The notes: generated from the sequence alone by a model not told the origin. DNA of 46,223 nucleotides from Candidatus Epulonipiscioides gigas (GCA_001983555.1 LJHE01000066.1:1-46223), one strand, 5' to 3'; shown: positions 15,665 through 25,713, counted from the stretch's first letter. A program made the numbers and translations.

Positions 15665-16723
15665 CTATCTTCTTTTAAGTTCATTAAAAACTTCATTATA
15701 AAACAGAGCATTTTCTATTGGAGTATTAGATGGAATATGGTTTCCAACTGCCATAAAAAATCCTGGACAATTTTTACCAATATCAATACATCTTTTAACT
15801 TCTGCATATATCTCATCTTTTGTTCCATTTAATAATACTCGTGTATCTGCATTTCCAATGAAAGAATGAGTTTTTCCATACTTCTCAGCAATATATTTCA
15901 TATCTGTGGTTGGCTCCATTACAAAACCATCTACACCACAATCTGCTACATCATCTATAAATTCCGTATAATTTCCGTCGCATAAATATATAACTTTTTT
16001 ACCAGCTTCTTTTAAAGGAGCAAACATCTTTTTGTAATTTGGAAATACATATTTTCTGTACCATTTCGGATTTACAAATGCTCCTGAAGTCCAAACAATA
16101 TCATCATGTATTCTAAGTATTGGTGTATCACATTGTGCCATTGCTCTAAAATATGGCATAATCCATTCAGTATAGCGATTTGCTACTTCTCCAAAGCCGT
16201 CACCATCAATTGCAAGAGCAAGCAATAACATTTCCCAACCAAAAATTTCAATAAGACCTGTTACCAACGTGATATAAGTTCCTTGAGTATTAACTGAATT
16301 TGGGAATAAATCACACTTTTCATAATAGCTCGCATTTAAATCTTTAATAGCTTGTCGTTCATCCACCTCACCATATACTGCAATAGGGTCAAAATCCAGA
16401 CACTCTTCAGGGTCAGAAAATGGACAAGAAACCTCTGCACTAAAATCCACGCCACCAGAAGCAAATGTAGCATGCCCTTTTTTCGTTCTACATTTATTAA
16501 GATGACCAATGTGCACAAAAGCATTTCCAAAAAATGAATAATCCCACGCCTTTACAAAAGCTTGAGTTGCTTTCATTTGTTCTTCTTTAGTACTTTGAGG
16601 AGTTGCTTTTACTCCTGTCACTTTTTCAATTAGCTCCCAATACATATGAGCAGAATATTCTGTTCTAGGTATAACATCTGGCATCTCTAAATTAAAAGCT
16701 GCCATTCCAAGTTCATAAGACAT
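15665..16723 (-). CDS. URO-D superfamily protein lacking the MtaA-type zinc ligands
   Basis: 352 aa with the uroporphyrinogen decarboxylase / MtaA-like TIM-barrel pattern (HDDIVWTSGAFVNPKWYRKY, then ADCGVDGFVMEPTTDMKYIA, SNTPIENALFYNEV). At the position where methyltransferases have H-x-C, this protein has Y246-L-C248. The distal cysteine is replaced by N328 in AVGNHIP, so zinc-dependent methyl transfer by the MtaA mechanism is unlikely. It is also not a haem-pathway HemE by sequence or context. Substrate unknown. AAGGGGAA precedes ATG 16723. It follows the gene at 16806-17810 on the same strand with 82 nt between, interrupted by a hairpin. A mutilated copy of its 3' end lies at 12803-13118. 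Confidence 0.82.
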   Translation of the reverse strand: MSYELGMAAFNLEMPDVIPRTEYSAHMYWELIEKVTGVKATPQSTKEEQMKATQAFVKAWDYSFFGNAFVHIGHLNKCRTKKGHATFASGGVDFSAEVSCPFSDPEECLDFDPIAVYGEVDERQAIKDLNASYYEKCDLFPNSVNTQGTYITLVTGLIEIFGWEMLLLALAIDGDGFGEVANRYTEWIMPYFRAMAQCDTPILRIHDDIVWTSGAFVNPKWYRKYVFPNYKKMFAPLKEAGKKVIYLCDGNYTEFIDDVADCGVDGFVMEPTTDMKYIAEKYGKTHSFIGNADTRVLLNGTKDEIYAEVKRCIDIGKNCPGFFMAVGNHIPSNTPIENALFYNEVFNELKRR

Positions 16724-16766
16724 ATATTACTTCCCCTTAAATTATTTTATTTAAATATGATAATAA

Positions 16767-16797
16767 GCTCCTTTTTCTAAATAATAAAAAAAGGAGC
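16767..16797 (-). terminator. Hairpin between the two URO-D-family genes
   Basis: GCTCCTTTTT with AAAAAGGAGC around a loop, after the stop of the gene at 16806. The T-rich stem and TTATTATC tail would allow partial termination, giving different levels of the two genes. Confidence 0.55.
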
Positions 16798-16805
16798 ATT
16801 TTATA

Positions 16806-17810
16806 TTATTTTTTGTATAATAAATCATTCATAAGTATCATGTTTTCTATAGGCGTGAATTTTGGAATTTCACATCCACCTGCAATAAATGTTTTTGCAT
16901 CTGCAATTTCTATACAATTTTTTACTTCACGTGTTACTAATTCTTTATTTCCTTGCAAAAATACTTTAACAGGGTCAAGATTGCCACATGCACAAATATG
17001 CGTTCCTCTAAATTTATTTACTGCTACTTCAAAATCTACCATCCAATCAATATCAACCATATCTGGATTAACTTCTATAATTAAATCTAAAAGTTGTGAG
17101 ATGTCTCCACAAATGTGTAGTTTTGATTTTGCTCCTAATCTACGAATATCATCTATAATTCGCTTTTCATACTTAAATACATACTTTTTATAAAGATCAG
17201 GACCAATTAACGATGCAGCTGCATTTCCCACTCCGATAATATTTGCACCAGCTTTTACCTGAGCTTCCATAAATTTATATTGTTGCTCATATATGATTTC
17301 AAAAATCTCTTCTACATATTCTGGCTCAGTTAATAAATCTACCATAATTTCATTAATATCTCGAAGGTCGGTTGCTTCTGCAATTACACCTTCCACCCAA
17401 CCAATAATGGGATATTTTCCATTAACTTTTTGCTTGTAAAGCTCTACTGCTCTGATACGATCTAACATACGCTCACTTTTAAATGGATCTACAGATTTTA
17501 AATCCTTTAATTGAGCATAGTCTTTAATATACGGTTCTTTACAATATGGAACGTCATCTTCTGGTAAAACTAAAGTAGCACCAAATCCACTTGCTTCTCT
17601 CATAGGATCAGAGATACAACTTACTGCATCTATTCCAAATTTTTCACAACAATAAATATTAGCTTCTACAAGCTTTCTATAATCAGTTACAAATTCTTTA
17701 TACGTTGCTCCTATATGATAAGCTCCAAATGCCATAATAATATTTAAATTCGGTATTTTATCAACATCTTTTCCTTCAAAGCGATTCATAACTCTCTCAA
17801 ATGAATTCAT
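16806..17810 (-). CDS. MtaA/URO-D-type methyltransferase family protein
   Basis: 334 aa. Zn-binding motif of the MtaA/MtbA/CmuA branch is present: H232-I-C234 in KLHICGDIS and C313 in AGGCEIPKFTP, i.e. HxC-X78-C. That branch transfers methyl groups between a corrinoid protein and a thiol or other acceptor. The start MNSFERVMNRFEGKDVDKIP and the DMVDIDWMVDF strand fit the family. No corrinoid-binding protein is encoded nearby, so its methyl donor or acceptor is unknown. A hairpin lies just upstream of the start, and the ribosome site (GCGGG) is weak. First of two consecutive URO-D-family genes on this strand. Confidence 0.85.
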   Translation of the reverse strand: MNSFERVMNRFEGKDVDKIPNLNIIMAFGAYHIGATYKEFVTDYRKLVEANIYCCEKFGIDAVSCISDPMREASGFGATLVLPEDDVPYCKEPYIKDYAQLKDLKSVDPFKSERMLDRIRAVELYKQKVNGKYPIIGWVEGVIAEATDLRDINEIMVDLLTEPEYVEEIFEIIYEQQYKFMEAQVKAGANIIGVGNAAASLIGPDLYKKYVFKYEKRIIDDIRRLGAKSKLHICGDISQLLDLIIEVNPDMVDIDWMVDFEVAVNKFRGTHICACGNLDPVKVFLQGNKELVTREVKNCIEIADAKTFIAGGCEIPKFTPIENMILMNDLLYKK

Positions 17811-17821
17811 TTAATTAACCC

Positions 17822-17843
17822 GCTACTATTTAAATAAAGTAGC
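17822..17843 (-). promoter_or_regulatory. Leader hairpin just before the MtaA-type gene
   Basis: GCTACT-TTATTTAAAT-AGTAGC on the minus strand ends 11 nt before ATG 17810 and overlaps the place where a ribosome site is expected. It is preceded by AAAAAAAGGAGAA, a good ribosome-like site that is too far (over 30 nt) from the ATG unless the hairpin brings it closer. Confidence 0.35.
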
Positions 17844-17914
17844 TTCTCCTTTTTTTATTTTTAAATTAATTAATGAGACCAAATGTATAGCTCATATAGT
17901 TATAGTACGTCAAA

Positions 17915-18466
17915 CTAAAGTTTACTACCAATATATCTAAGTTTCTTTAGTCTTTTTTCATTATTTTTTGTTTTATCAATACTAGTGCAACCTTGTAAAA
18001 TAATAGTTTTTTTTAGTTTTAGTCCCATCGCTTTTAAAGCTTTTCCTGTTTGTCTCATATATCTTCTAAATAAAAATGGGACTGGTGCTCCATAGGTATA
18101 AAGCATTATTAAATCTCTTTTACCAAAACGTGGTTTATGCCATCGATCAGTTAATGGATAAAGTCTATCAAGAAAGGTCTTAGTAAAACCATTAACTTGA
18201 CATATATAAATAGGCGAAGCGATGACAACTATATCTGCGGATTTAATTTGTTCAAAAACTTCATGCATATCATCTTTTAAAACGCATCTACCACCATTAT
18301 CTATACATTTTCTACAACCAATACAGTTTTTAATATTCATTTTACAAAGTTCATACTTTATGTATTTTACATTGTTTTGATTTACACCTTCAATTAGTGA
18401 ATCTACTGCACGGGCAACATTGCCATTAGTGTGTGGACTGCCCATTATTATAATCATATTTTTCAA
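17915..18466 (-). CDS. Iron-sulfur flavoprotein / NADPH-dependent FMN reductase family
   Basis: 183 aa. Flavodoxin-like fold with the FMN phosphate loop GSPHTNGNV (9-17). It has the compact [4Fe-4S] motif of archaeal/clostridial iron-sulfur flavoproteins: C48, C51, C54 and C61 in NCIGCRKCIDNGGRC (CX2CX2CX6C). DIVVIASPIYICQVNGFTKT is the second flavin-contact strand. It likely moves electrons between ferredoxin-like donors and small redox substrates in the cytoplasm. It lies between the sugar ABC transporter and two URO-D-family genes on the same strand; redox reactivation of a corrinoid/methyl system is one possible role, but that is inference. Confidence 0.85.
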   Translation of the reverse strand: MKNMIIIMGSPHTNGNVARAVDSLIEGVNQNNVKYIKYELCKMNIKNCIGCRKCIDNGGRCVLKDDMHEVFEQIKSADIVVIASPIYICQVNGFTKTFLDRLYPLTDRWHKPRFGKRDLIMLYTYGAPVPFLFRRYMRQTGKALKAMGLKLKKTIILQGCTSIDKTKNNEKRLKKLRYIGSKL

Positions 18467-18505
18467 ATTTAAAATTCTCCTATAGTTACAATACTTTAAA
18501 ATAAA

Positions 18506-18716
18506 AGCCTTTCCTTAAACCCTCCTGTGCTGGAACCCACTGAAAAACTAAAGTTGTTAGCTTACTAGAAGTTCTCAAGCGTTCCCCAATCATCCTTCCG
18601 GTAGCTAATGCTACCTCCCAAACCCAACCGCCTCTTGCGAGGCACCTCCCCTTAAAAAAAAAGGGGGGGGTAGAGGGGAAAAGTGCCAATGGCACAGGTT
18701 GGTTTAGGGGGAGGCT
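18506..18716. mobile_element. GC-rich MITE-like element with imperfect terminal inverted repeats
   Basis: The left end AGCCTTTCCTTAAACC..CTCCTGTGC (18506-18530) is the near reverse complement of the right end GCACAGG..GGTTTAGGGGGAGGCT (18692-18716). Inside are hairpins GGTAGC-TAAT-GCTACC, GCCTC-TTGC-GAGGC, CCTCCCC with a run of G, and GTGCC-AATG-GGCAC. Base composition is strikingly GC-rich against the AT-rich surroundings. Sequences of this kind (AGCCTCCCC, GGTAGC.AGCT.CGGAAGG) are dispersed non-coding repeats in many Clostridia. It separates the sugar permease gene from the flavoprotein gene. The open frame across it (18486-18848) is an artefact. Confidence 0.7.
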
Positions 18717-18801
18717 ATACGGTGGGGATTTCTTGATATCAAAAGACTTTTTCAGCGATCTCTTAAAATAGTGGCACTGAAAATGGTGGCCTGTTAGTAA
18801 A

Positions 18802-19974
18802 TTAAGCTTTTTTGCGTTTAGAAACAATATCAAAAATGACAGCTGCAAGAAGAACTAGACCTTTTACAACTTTTTGATAGTTTGAATCAACCCCACTAAT
18901 TGACATTCCGAGATTAATTATACCCATTAAAAGAGCTCCTATGATAACGCCAGGAACAGTACCGACTCCACCGTAAGCTGATGCTCCGCCAATAAAACAA
19001 GCACTTATAGCATCCATCTCATAATTTGTACCATAAGTTGGTTGAGCAGATGTCATTCTAGCAATAGTTAGCATACCTGCTAGTGCAGAAAGTAACCCCA
19101 TATTTGCGTATGCAATAAAATATACTTTGCTCGTATTAATACCAGATAATCTAGTAGCTTTTTCGTTGCCACCTACAGCGTAAAAATGACGGCCAATTGT
19201 AGTTTTTGAAGTTATGTAACCATAAATGGCAACAATTAAAGCAACCCAAATTAGAGCAGTTGGAACACCTTTATATTGACTAAATTGTATTGCAAAAAAC
19301 ATAATAATTGCAGTAGCACCTACAACCTTTAAAATAACTTTTTGCATAAAAACATTTTGTCCTGTTGCTCTTTGTTTTGACATGACTTTTGCTTCATATG
19401 CTATATAACATGCGGTAATTATTATTCCTATAATAATAGCAGTGATATTAATTCCTTCAAATCCAAAAATATCTGGAATATAACAGTTTGCTCCACCACC
19501 AAACATTTGAACAAATGTTGAATATGATGCAATTGAGACTGCTTTACCTTCAAGCACAACATTTGAAAGCCCTCTAAATACGAGCATTCCAGCAAGGGTT
19601 ACTATAAAAGGTGGTACGCGCACAAATGCAACCCAATATCCTTGCCAAATCCCTATTAAAAGACCTATTCCTAGCATAAATACAATTACTAAAAGAATAT
19701 TCATATCACTTGTTATCATCAACGCTCCAACAGCGCCCACAAAACATACAACAGAACCTACAGATAGGTCAATGTTACCTCCTGTTAGAATACATAGTAG
19801 CATACCAACTGCTAATACAAATACATATGCATTTTGTGAAATAAGATTTGTAATGTTTTGAGGCAATAAGATTTTGCCATTAGTTTGAATGTTAAAAAAT
19901 ATTATAACCATAACTAAGATTAAAATCATTGTGTACTTTTGCACCCAAGTCATTACTTTTGCTTTATTTTCCAT
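18802..19974 (-). CDS. gguB: Sugar ABC transporter permease (GguB/XylH type)
   Basis: 390 aa with about 10 membrane helices, BPD_transp_2 family. Diagnostic segments: [80 protein letters not shown] long central insert with [20 protein letters not shown] is typical of XylH/GguB. It forms the membrane channel for the sugar delivered by the ChvE-like protein. Its start overlaps the ATPase stop by 11 nt, as expected for a translationally coupled operon. Downstream lies the MITE-like element. Confidence 0.92.
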   Translation of the reverse strand: MENKAKVMTWVQKYTMILILVMVIIFFNIQTNGKILLPQNITNLISQNAYVFVLAVGMLLCILTGGNIDLSVGSVVCFVGAVGALMITSDMNILLVIVFMLGIGLLIGIWQGYWVAFVRVPPFIVTLAGMLVFRGLSNVVLEGKAVSIASYSTFVQMFGGGANCYIPDIFGFEGINITAIIIGIIITACYIAYEAKVMSKQRATGQNVFMQKVILKVVGATAIIMFFAIQFSQYKGVPTALIWVALIVAIYGYITSKTTIGRHFYAVGGNEKATRLSGINTSKVYFIAYANMGLLSALAGMLTIARMTSAQPTYGTNYEMDAISACFIGGASAYGGVGTVPGVIIGALLMGIINLGMSISGVDSNYQKVVKGLVLLAAVIFDIVSKRKKA

Positions 19975-21520
19975 CTTCAGATCCTCCTTTATCAGATTTT
20001 AATATAGCTGACATAATACCTTCTTGAGTTGCTTCTTGCTGTGCAAATTCACCAACAATTTTTCCTTCATTCATAACATAAATTCTATCGCTCATGCCTA
20101 ATACTTCAGGTAATTCAGAAGAAATCATAATAACCGATTTGCCAGATTGAATGAGCTCATTTATAATAGTATAAATTTCATATTTTGCTCCAACATCAAT
20201 ACCTCGTGTCGGCTCATCTAAAATTAATACATTTGGATTTGAAAACATCCATTTAGAAAGCAAAACTTTTTGCTGATTACCTCCTGAGAGATTTCCAACT
20301 AATTGCTCTATACTGGTACATTTAGTATGCATTTTCTTTGCATAATTTGTAGCAATTTCATATTCTTTATTGGCAGCAATTATTGTATTTTTAGATATGC
20401 CAGCTAAATTTGCAAGAGTTGTATTAGTTCTAATAGGATTTGTAAGTATCAATCCATTCCCTTTACGGTCTTCTGTCACATATGCAAGACCCATATCAAT
20501 AGCTTGACGAATATTACCCAATTCTTTTTCTTTACCATTTATTTTTAAAGAACCTGAAATTGCAGTTCCATAACTTTTTCCAAAAATACTCATTGCAAGC
20601 TCTGTTCTACCTGCTCCCATAAGTCCAGAAAATCCTACAACTTCACCTTTTTTAACATGAAATGAGACATTATCTACAACTTTACGCTCTGTATAAATTG
20701 GATGATGTACAGTCCAATTTGCAACTTCCATTGCAATTTCATCAGATATAGTGTGCCCAGTTCTTTTTGGAAAACGGTCAGATAATTCACGTCCAACCAT
20801 TGCGCTAATTATACGGTCTTCTGTACATTCATCTACACCTTTAGTTAAAGTTTCCACACTTTTTCCGTCACGAATTATTGTAATTTCATCTGCAACATAA
20901 GAAACTTCATTGAGCTTATGAGTTATTATAATACAAGTCATTCCTTGAGCTTTAAATTCTAGTAGCAAATCAAGTAATGCTTGAGAATCTTGCTCGTTTA
21001 ATGATGATGTAGGCTCATCAAGTATTAGTAATTTTGCATTTTTAGCAAGAGCTTTAGCGATTTCCACTAATTGTTGTTTACCTACTCCTATATCACATAT
21101 ACGTGTACGTGATGAATCTAACAAACCAACCGTTTTAAGATACTTATCTGCTTCTGCATATGTTAAGTTCCAATCAATAGCAAATTTTTTACCACGTTCA
21201 TTACCTAAAAACATATTTTCCCCAATTGTTAGCTCCTGAATAAGAGCTAGTTCTTGATGGATAATTACTATTCCTTTACTCTCACTATCTGGAATTTTAG
21301 AAAATTTACAAATTTTTCCGTCATATAGTATATCACCTGTATACGAACCATATGAATATACTCCGCTAAGCACATTCATAAGCGTTGATTTTCCTGCTCC
21401 ATTTTCACCCACTAATGCATGTATATGTCCTTTTTTAACCTGCAAATTTACATTATCTAATGCTTTTACTCCTGAAAACGATTTTGTAATATTTTTCATT
21501 TCTAATATAAATTCAGTCAA
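19964..21520 (-). CDS. gguA: Sugar ABC transporter ATP-binding protein, tandem domains (GguA type)
   Basis: 518 aa with two fused ATPase domains, as in MglA/XylG/GguA. First domain: Walker [10 protein letters not shown], signature-like [13 protein letters not shown], Walker [12 protein letters not shown]. Second domain: degenerate Walker [11 protein letters not shown], signature LSGGNQQKV, Walker [13 protein letters not shown]. Start: a longer frame reaches 21580 but would overlap the upstream gene. AGGAGG (21528-21533) sits 7 nt before a TTG at 21520, giving [15 protein letters not shown], which is the normal N-terminus, so the TTG is chosen. It lies 19 nt after the ChvE-like gene and overlaps the permease gene. 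Confidence 0.93.
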   Translation of the reverse strand: MTEFILEMKNITKSFSGVKALDNVNLQVKKGHIHALVGENGAGKSTLMNVLSGVYSYGSYTGDILYDGKICKFSKIPDSESKGIVIIHQELALIQELTIGENMFLGNERGKKFAIDWNLTYAEADKYLKTVGLLDSSRTRICDIGVGKQQLVEIAKALAKNAKLLILDEPTSSLNEQDSQALLDLLLEFKAQGMTCIIITHKLNEVSYVADEITIIRDGKSVETLTKGVDECTEDRIISAMVGRELSDRFPKRTGHTISDEIAMEVANWTVHHPIYTERKVVDNVSFHVKKGEVVGFSGLMGAGRTELAMSIFGKSYGTAISGSLKINGKEKELGNIRQAIDMGLAYVTEDRKGNGLILTNPIRTNTTLANLAGISKNTIIAANKEYEIATNYAKKMHTKCTSIEQLVGNLSGGNQQKVLLSKWMFSNPNVLILDEPTRGIDVGAKYEIYTIINELIQSGKSVIMISSELPEVLGMSDRIYVMNEGKIVGEFAQQEATQEGIMSAILKSDKGGSEDGK

Positions 21521-21539
21521 TAAAACACCTCCTAAACTT

Positions 21540-22610
21540 TTATGGTTGAACTTCTTCAGCTGTATAATAACCTGTCTCAATTAATAAAGCTTCATAATTA
21601 TTAAGTGTTGCAACAACAGGCTCACATAAATAAGAAGGTATTATACCTGTACCATTATCATATGTTTTATTATCATTAATCGGTGGTTCACTACCTTTCA
21701 TAAGAGCATCAACCATTTCTACAGTTTTTGCAGCTAAATCACGAGTATCTTTAAATATAGACATCTCTTGCTTACCTGAAATTATATTTTGTACAGAAAC
21801 TACATCACAATCTTGACCTGTCAGAAGAGGATATGCTCCATCATAAGAAGATACTAGAGCATTAGTAACACCTTGTGCAGTTGAATCATTTGATGCTAAT
21901 ACTATATCAAGATCTGTATCTGTATAATAAGATGCCAATATATTTTCAAAACGAGCTTGAGCGACATCTGTTGCCCAATTTACTGTAGCCACTTCTGTTT
22001 GCTCAGTTTGACCTGATAAACACTCTAGAGTACCTTCATCTAAATAAGGTTGCAAAATACTCATAGCTCCACCAAAAAAGAAATTTATGTTATTGTCACC
22101 AGGGTCTCCTGTAATAAATTCAATTGTATAAGTTTCATCTGTACTATCAAGTTTTAGTTTATCTACTATGTATTCTCCTTGTTTTACTCCAACATCCCAG
22201 TTGTCAAATGTTGAATAATAGCTAATTGCATCTGTTCCCATTATTAATCTATCATATGCTATTACTTCTATACCGTTTGACTTTGCTTGCTCCATAACTG
22301 TACCAAGTGCAGAACCATCAATTGAAGCAACCACTAAAGTTTTAACTCCTCCTGAAATCATATTTTCAATTTGAGATACTTGTGTTGCAATATCGTTTGC
22401 GGCATATTGTAAATCTACATCATAACCTGCACTTTCAAGTTGAGCTTTCATATTTTCGCCATCTTGATTCCAACGTTGCAAGTCTTGTGTTGGCATAGAT
22501 ACTCCTACAAGATTACTGGTGTCTGTTGATGTATTTGTTTCTGATGAAGTACATCCTGCAAATGCTATCAACATAGTTGAACTTAAAACTACTGATAAAA
22601 ATTTTTTCAT
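21540..22610 (-). CDS. chvE: ChvE-like multiple-sugar-binding lipoprotein
   Basis: 356 aa. Lipoprotein signal with FAGC, cysteine at residue 20. The body is clearly of the ChvE/xylose-binding periplasmic-binding-protein type: [100 protein letters not shown]. ChvE binds arabinose, galactose, glucose, xylose and related aldoses; the exact sugar here is unknown. AAAGGAG is 9 nt before ATG 22610. First gene of the chvE-gguA-gguB operon, with an AAAACGTTTT palindrome in its promoter region, and divergent from the PTS activator gene. Confidence 0.93.
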   Translation of the reverse strand: MKKFLSVVLSSTMLIAFAGCTSSETNTSTDTSNLVGVSMPTQDLQRWNQDGENMKAQLESAGYDVDLQYAANDIATQVSQIENMISGGVKTLVVASIDGSALGTVMEQAKSNGIEVIAYDRLIMGTDAISYYSTFDNWDVGVKQGEYIVDKLKLDSTDETYTIEFITGDPGDNNINFFFGGAMSILQPYLDEGTLECLSGQTEQTEVATVNWATDVAQARFENILASYYTDTDLDIVLASNDSTAQGVTNALVSSYDGAYPLLTGQDCDVVSVQNIISGKQEMSIFKDTRDLAAKTVEMVDALMKGSEPPINDNKTYDNGTGIIPSYLCEPVVATLNNYEALLIETGYYTAEEVQP

Positions 22611-22658
22611 ATATTTCGCTCCTTTTTATTATTAAACTTAAATCTTGTAATAAATAAT

Positions 22659-22668
22659 AAAACGTTTT
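22659..22668. promoter_or_regulatory. Candidate cre/LacI-family operator before chvE
   Basis: The perfect palindrome AAAACGTTTT, within ATAATAAAACGTTTTGTAAA, lies about 49 nt upstream of the chvE start in the intergenic region shared with the PRD activator. It resembles the core of CcpA catabolite-responsive elements (TGNAAACGNTTNCA) but deviates at the outer positions, so a dedicated LacI-type repressor is an alternative. Confidence 0.5.
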
Positions 22669-22741
22669 GTAAAATAAGTCAATATAATTTAAAAAAAAAT
22701 TATAAAATCGAAAATTTTTTTGTGTTTTTACCTTAAAATAT

Positions 22742-22769
22742 TTGAATAGAATTTATTTTATGATAAAAT
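22742..22769 (+). promoter_or_regulatory. Promoter of the PRD activator gene
   Basis: TTGAAT (22742-22747), 16 bases, TAAAAT (22764-22769), 57 nt before ATG 22827. Confidence 0.5.
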
Positions 22770-22826
22770 TATTATAAAGTGAATCTGTTTTATTATGAAT
22801 AAATTTATATTTTTAAAGGAGAAATT

Positions 22827-24866
22827 ATGAATAAACGATTAACAGAAATAATATATACCTTAATAAAAAATAGTAACACAATTACATTAGAATTCTTATC
22901 TATAAAATATAATGTAACTATTCGTACTATACGTATGGATATAAATTCCTTAAATGAGCTTCTTTTAAAATTTAAATTAAATACTATTGAACTTAAAAGA
23001 GGAGGAATTATATGTGTTCAAAAAGATTTTGAAGAAATATTAAAGTATATTAATAATAATTTTTATGAATACAAGCTATCAAAATACGAAAGAGCATTAA
23101 TTTCTAGTGTTTTAATTGTAACAGCTCAGGGATATATTACTTTGGCACATATAGCAGACAAAATTTATGTAAGTCGTTCTAGTATTATAAAAGATTTAAA
23201 TACTATTAAAGAACTGCTTATTAGTTCTAATCTTGTACTTATTAGCTATCCTAATAAAGGATTAATGGTTAATGGTAATGAAATTGATAAAAGATGGTTT
23301 TTATTTAAAGCTAGTGCCTTTGTTGAACATAAGATTTGGCACAATTTATTTCCCTCTGCTCAAATCAAAAAAATGGTAGAAAATATATTAATTGAACTAG
23401 AGCATATGCATCAAAAGTTTTTAGTAGATAGCTCATATTTAAAAATAGTAAAATATTTGTGTATTATGTTACAACGAAATTTAAATGGTTATTATCTGGA
23501 GAGTTATTTAGATGTTGCTCAAGAAAAATATCAATTTGCAAAAGATGCTATCCAACATATCATGCAATATAACAATATCAACTTTAATACAAATGAAATC
23601 AATTATTTAAGTATTTTATTATCAACCTGCAGATACACAAAAAATCATGCATTTAATCAAGATTCTATTAAAATACAACTTATAACTCGTAAGTTCATAA
23701 GAGCGTTGTCTAAAACACTAAATATGAATTTAGATAATGATTATACATTTTTTAGTGATTTATCTGCTCATTTAGAATTTACATTTGTATCAGAATACCC
23801 TCAATATCCAGTGATAGAGCTAATTGATGATGTCGTTTATGAAAATAGTTATGTTTTAGAAGCAGTTAAACAATCCATACATATTTTCAAAGAATTTAGA
23901 AATCAATCTTTAACTCAGACGGAAATTAACTACATAACTATACATGTATGTGTTGCAATTGAGCGATATAATAATACTGACCTTAAATTAAATGTAATAA
24001 TTATATGTAATGGAGGAGTTGCTTTATCACAATTATTAGCTCAAAAGTTAAAAACTTATTTTAATTTTAAAATAGTAGATATTATATCTTCATACGAAAT
24101 CAGCAGTATAACTAGAAGTACTTTTGATTTAATTATAAGCACTATTGTTATAGAAAATTGTGATATGGATGTTATAGTTATTTCAACAATTTTATCCAAG
24201 CAAGATTATATTCGTATACGTGATAAAATTGAACAGCTAAAAAATAATAGCTCTTTAATTCAAAAAAATAATATTAAAGAAATTAGCCTGCCTGACATCT
24301 TATCTATAGTTAATAAGATTATATCTAATAAAACTCCAGAGCTAGCTAATGAAATCATGCTCGATATAAAAAAAGAACTTAGAGAGCATTCAAAAGAATT
24401 GATGTTGCATCAGATATTAGATATAGCTCATATTCAATTGGATGTTGAATGTGTAGATTGGAAAGATGCAATATATAAATCTGCCAAAATATTATTAGAC
24501 AAATGCTACATAGAAGAGCGTTACATTGATGCTATGATTGAAAATGTTGTACTTAATGGTCCTTATATTGTTATATCTAAAGGATTTGCATTTCCTCATG
24601 AAGGACTAGGTAAAGGTAGCCTTAAATTAGGAATGAGTTTAATTCGTCTTAAACAAGAAGTAAACTTTAATGCAAACGAATTAGATCCTATAAAATTTGT
24701 ATGTTGTTTAAGTGCTATAGATAATACTAGTCATTTGAAAGCATTTTTTAATTTAGTAACTCTATTAGCTAAACCTAAATTTAAACAAGATCTACAAAGA
24801 GCAACTACTTCAATTGAAATTTTAAATATTTTTCAAAAATATGAATATAATTTCAAATTATATTAA
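22827..24866 (+). CDS. BglG/MtlR-family PTS-regulated transcriptional activator
   Basis: 679 aa, full length for the family. In order: N-terminal HTH (about 5-60, with TIRTIRMDINSLNELL), Mga-like HTH (about 85-150, with ISRSS-type recognition helix YVSRSSIIKDLNTIKELL), two PTS regulation domains (about 180-385; conserved histidines around HLEFTF and YITIHVCVAIERY), an EIIB-like domain with the phosphorylatable cysteine near residue 394 (IICNGGVALS), and an EIIA-like domain with the histidine near 590 (FAFPHEG). Such proteins bind DNA and are switched by HPr- and EIIB-dependent phosphorylation. It almost certainly controls the adjacent PTS operon. AAAGGAG precedes ATG 22827. Confidence 0.92.
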   Translation: MNKRLTEIIYTLIKNSNTITLEFLSIKYNVTIRTIRMDINSLNELLLKFKLNTIELKRGGIICVQKDFEEILKYINNNFYEYKLSKYERALISSVLIVTAQGYITLAHIADKIYVSRSSIIKDLNTIKELLISSNLVLISYPNKGLMVNGNEIDKRWFLFKASAFVEHKIWHNLFPSAQIKKMVENILIELEHMHQKFLVDSSYLKIVKYLCIMLQRNLNGYYLESYLDVAQEKYQFAKDAIQHIMQYNNINFNTNEINYLSILLSTCRYTKNHAFNQDSIKIQLITRKFIRALSKTLNMNLDNDYTFFSDLSAHLEFTFVSEYPQYPVIELIDDVVYENSYVLEAVKQSIHIFKEFRNQSLTQTEINYITIHVCVAIERYNNTDLKLNVIIICNGGVALSQLLAQKLKTYFNFKIVDIISSYEISSITRSTFDLIISTIVIENCDMDVIVISTILSKQDYIRIRDKIEQLKNNSSLIQKNNIKEISLPDILSIVNKIISNKTPELANEIMLDIKKELREHSKELMLHQILDIAHIQLDVECVDWKDAIYKSAKILLDKCYIEERYIDAMIENVVLNGPYIVISKGFAFPHEGLGKGSLKLGMSLIRLKQEVNFNANELDPIKFVCCLSAIDNTSHLKAFFNLVTLLAKPKFKQDLQRATTSIEILNIFQKYEYNFKLY

Positions 24867-24905
24867 AAATAAGTATATTTTTTTTCACATAATATTGAAA
24901 AAACT

Positions 24906-24934
24906 TTGACTTTTATTTCCCAAATATGTATGTT
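24906..24934 (+). promoter_or_regulatory. Promoter of the PTS operon
   Basis: TTGACT (24906-24911), 17 bases, TATGTT (24929-24934), in the 101-nt gap between the activator and the EIIA gene. A good -35 with a poor -10 fits activator dependence. Confidence 0.55.
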
Positions 24935-24967
24935 AAGCTATATTTATAAACGAAGGGAGGTATTTGA

Positions 24968-25435
24968 GTGATATGGGAAGACTTAGAAAATAACTTAATT
25001 CATATTAATGTAAATGCTATCACAATTGCACAAATTATGGAAAAAGTAGGACGTAATTTTATAAAAGAAGGCTATTGTAAAAAATCTTTTGTTGAAGCTC
25101 TAATAACACGTGAAATTGAATTTCCCACTGCTTTAGACATAGATGGTATTGGGGTAGCAATTCCTCATACAGATATAAGTCATGTTAATAAAGCTAAAAT
25201 TTCTATTGCAACGCTTAAACAACCAATAACATTTACACATATGGGTACAGATGATGAGGCTGTAGATGTTAGTCTAATATTTATGCTGGCTATTAATGAG
25301 CCTAATGCTCATATTGATAAGATACAGCAAATTATCTCTATTATTCAGGATAAACAAGTTTTAGAAAATTTATTAAATGCTAAAAACAAACAAGCAATAA
25401 TTGATATTATAAGAGAAAAGGAGCAATCACTATGA
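24968..25435 (+). CDS. PTS EIIA component (galactitol/fructose-type)
   Basis: 155 aa, PTS_EIIA_2 family. The active histidine is H67 in GIGVAIPHTDISHV; it takes phosphate from HPr and passes it to the EIIB. Start: GGGAGG (24955-24960) is 7 nt before GTG 24968, giving MIWEDLENN; no ATG fits. The stop overlaps the EIIB start by 4 nt (ATGA). First structural gene of the EIIA-EIIB-EIIC operon controlled by the upstream PRD activator. Confidence 0.93.
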   Translation: MIWEDLENNLIHINVNAITIAQIMEKVGRNFIKEGYCKKSFVEALITREIEFPTALDIDGIGVAIPHTDISHVNKAKISIATLKQPITFTHMGTDDEAVDVSLIFMLAINEPNAHIDKIQQIISIIQDKQVLENLLNAKNKQAIIDIIREKEQSL

Positions 25436-25713
25436 AGGTAAAAGTAATTGTAGCATGTGGCGGAGCTGTTGCAACTTCAACTGTAGCAGCACATAAAGTA
25501 GTAGAGCTTGGAAAAAAGAATGGAATAGATATTGACATTTGTCAAATTAGAATTTCCGAAATAGAATCCAATTTAACTGGAGCAAAACTAATTGTAACAA
25601 CTTCTAATGTAAAAAGAGATTATGGTATTCCACTTGTAAAAGGTATGCCATTTATATCAGGTATTGGCGTTGAAAAAACTGAAAAAGCAATTTTAGATAT
25701 ATTAAAACAATAA
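25432..25713 (+). CDS. PTS EIIB component (galactitol-type)
   Basis: 93 aa, PTS_IIB family of the Gat type. C9 in VIVACGGAVATSTVAAHKV is the phosphocysteine. GIPLVKGMPFISGIGVEKTE near the C-terminus is usual for GatB. It receives phosphate from EIIA and transfers it to the incoming polyol or sugar. It overlaps the EIIA gene by 4 nt and is 20 nt before the EIIC gene. Confidence 0.93.
   Translation: MKVKVIVACGGAVATSTVAAHKVVELGKKNGIDIDICQIRISEIESNLTGAKLIVTTSNVKRDYGIPLVKGMPFISGIGVEKTEKAILDILKQ

Noticed and set aside
16806-17810. HemE (uroporphyrinogen decarboxylase) of haem synthesis
   Set aside because: It has the MtaA-type HxC...C zinc site and no neighbouring hem genes; methyltransferase-type family membership is more likely.
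18486-18848. 120-codon open frame on the minus strand
   Set aside because: It lies across the GC-rich hairpin element and into the end of the permease gene, has no ribosome site, and its translation is low-complexity.
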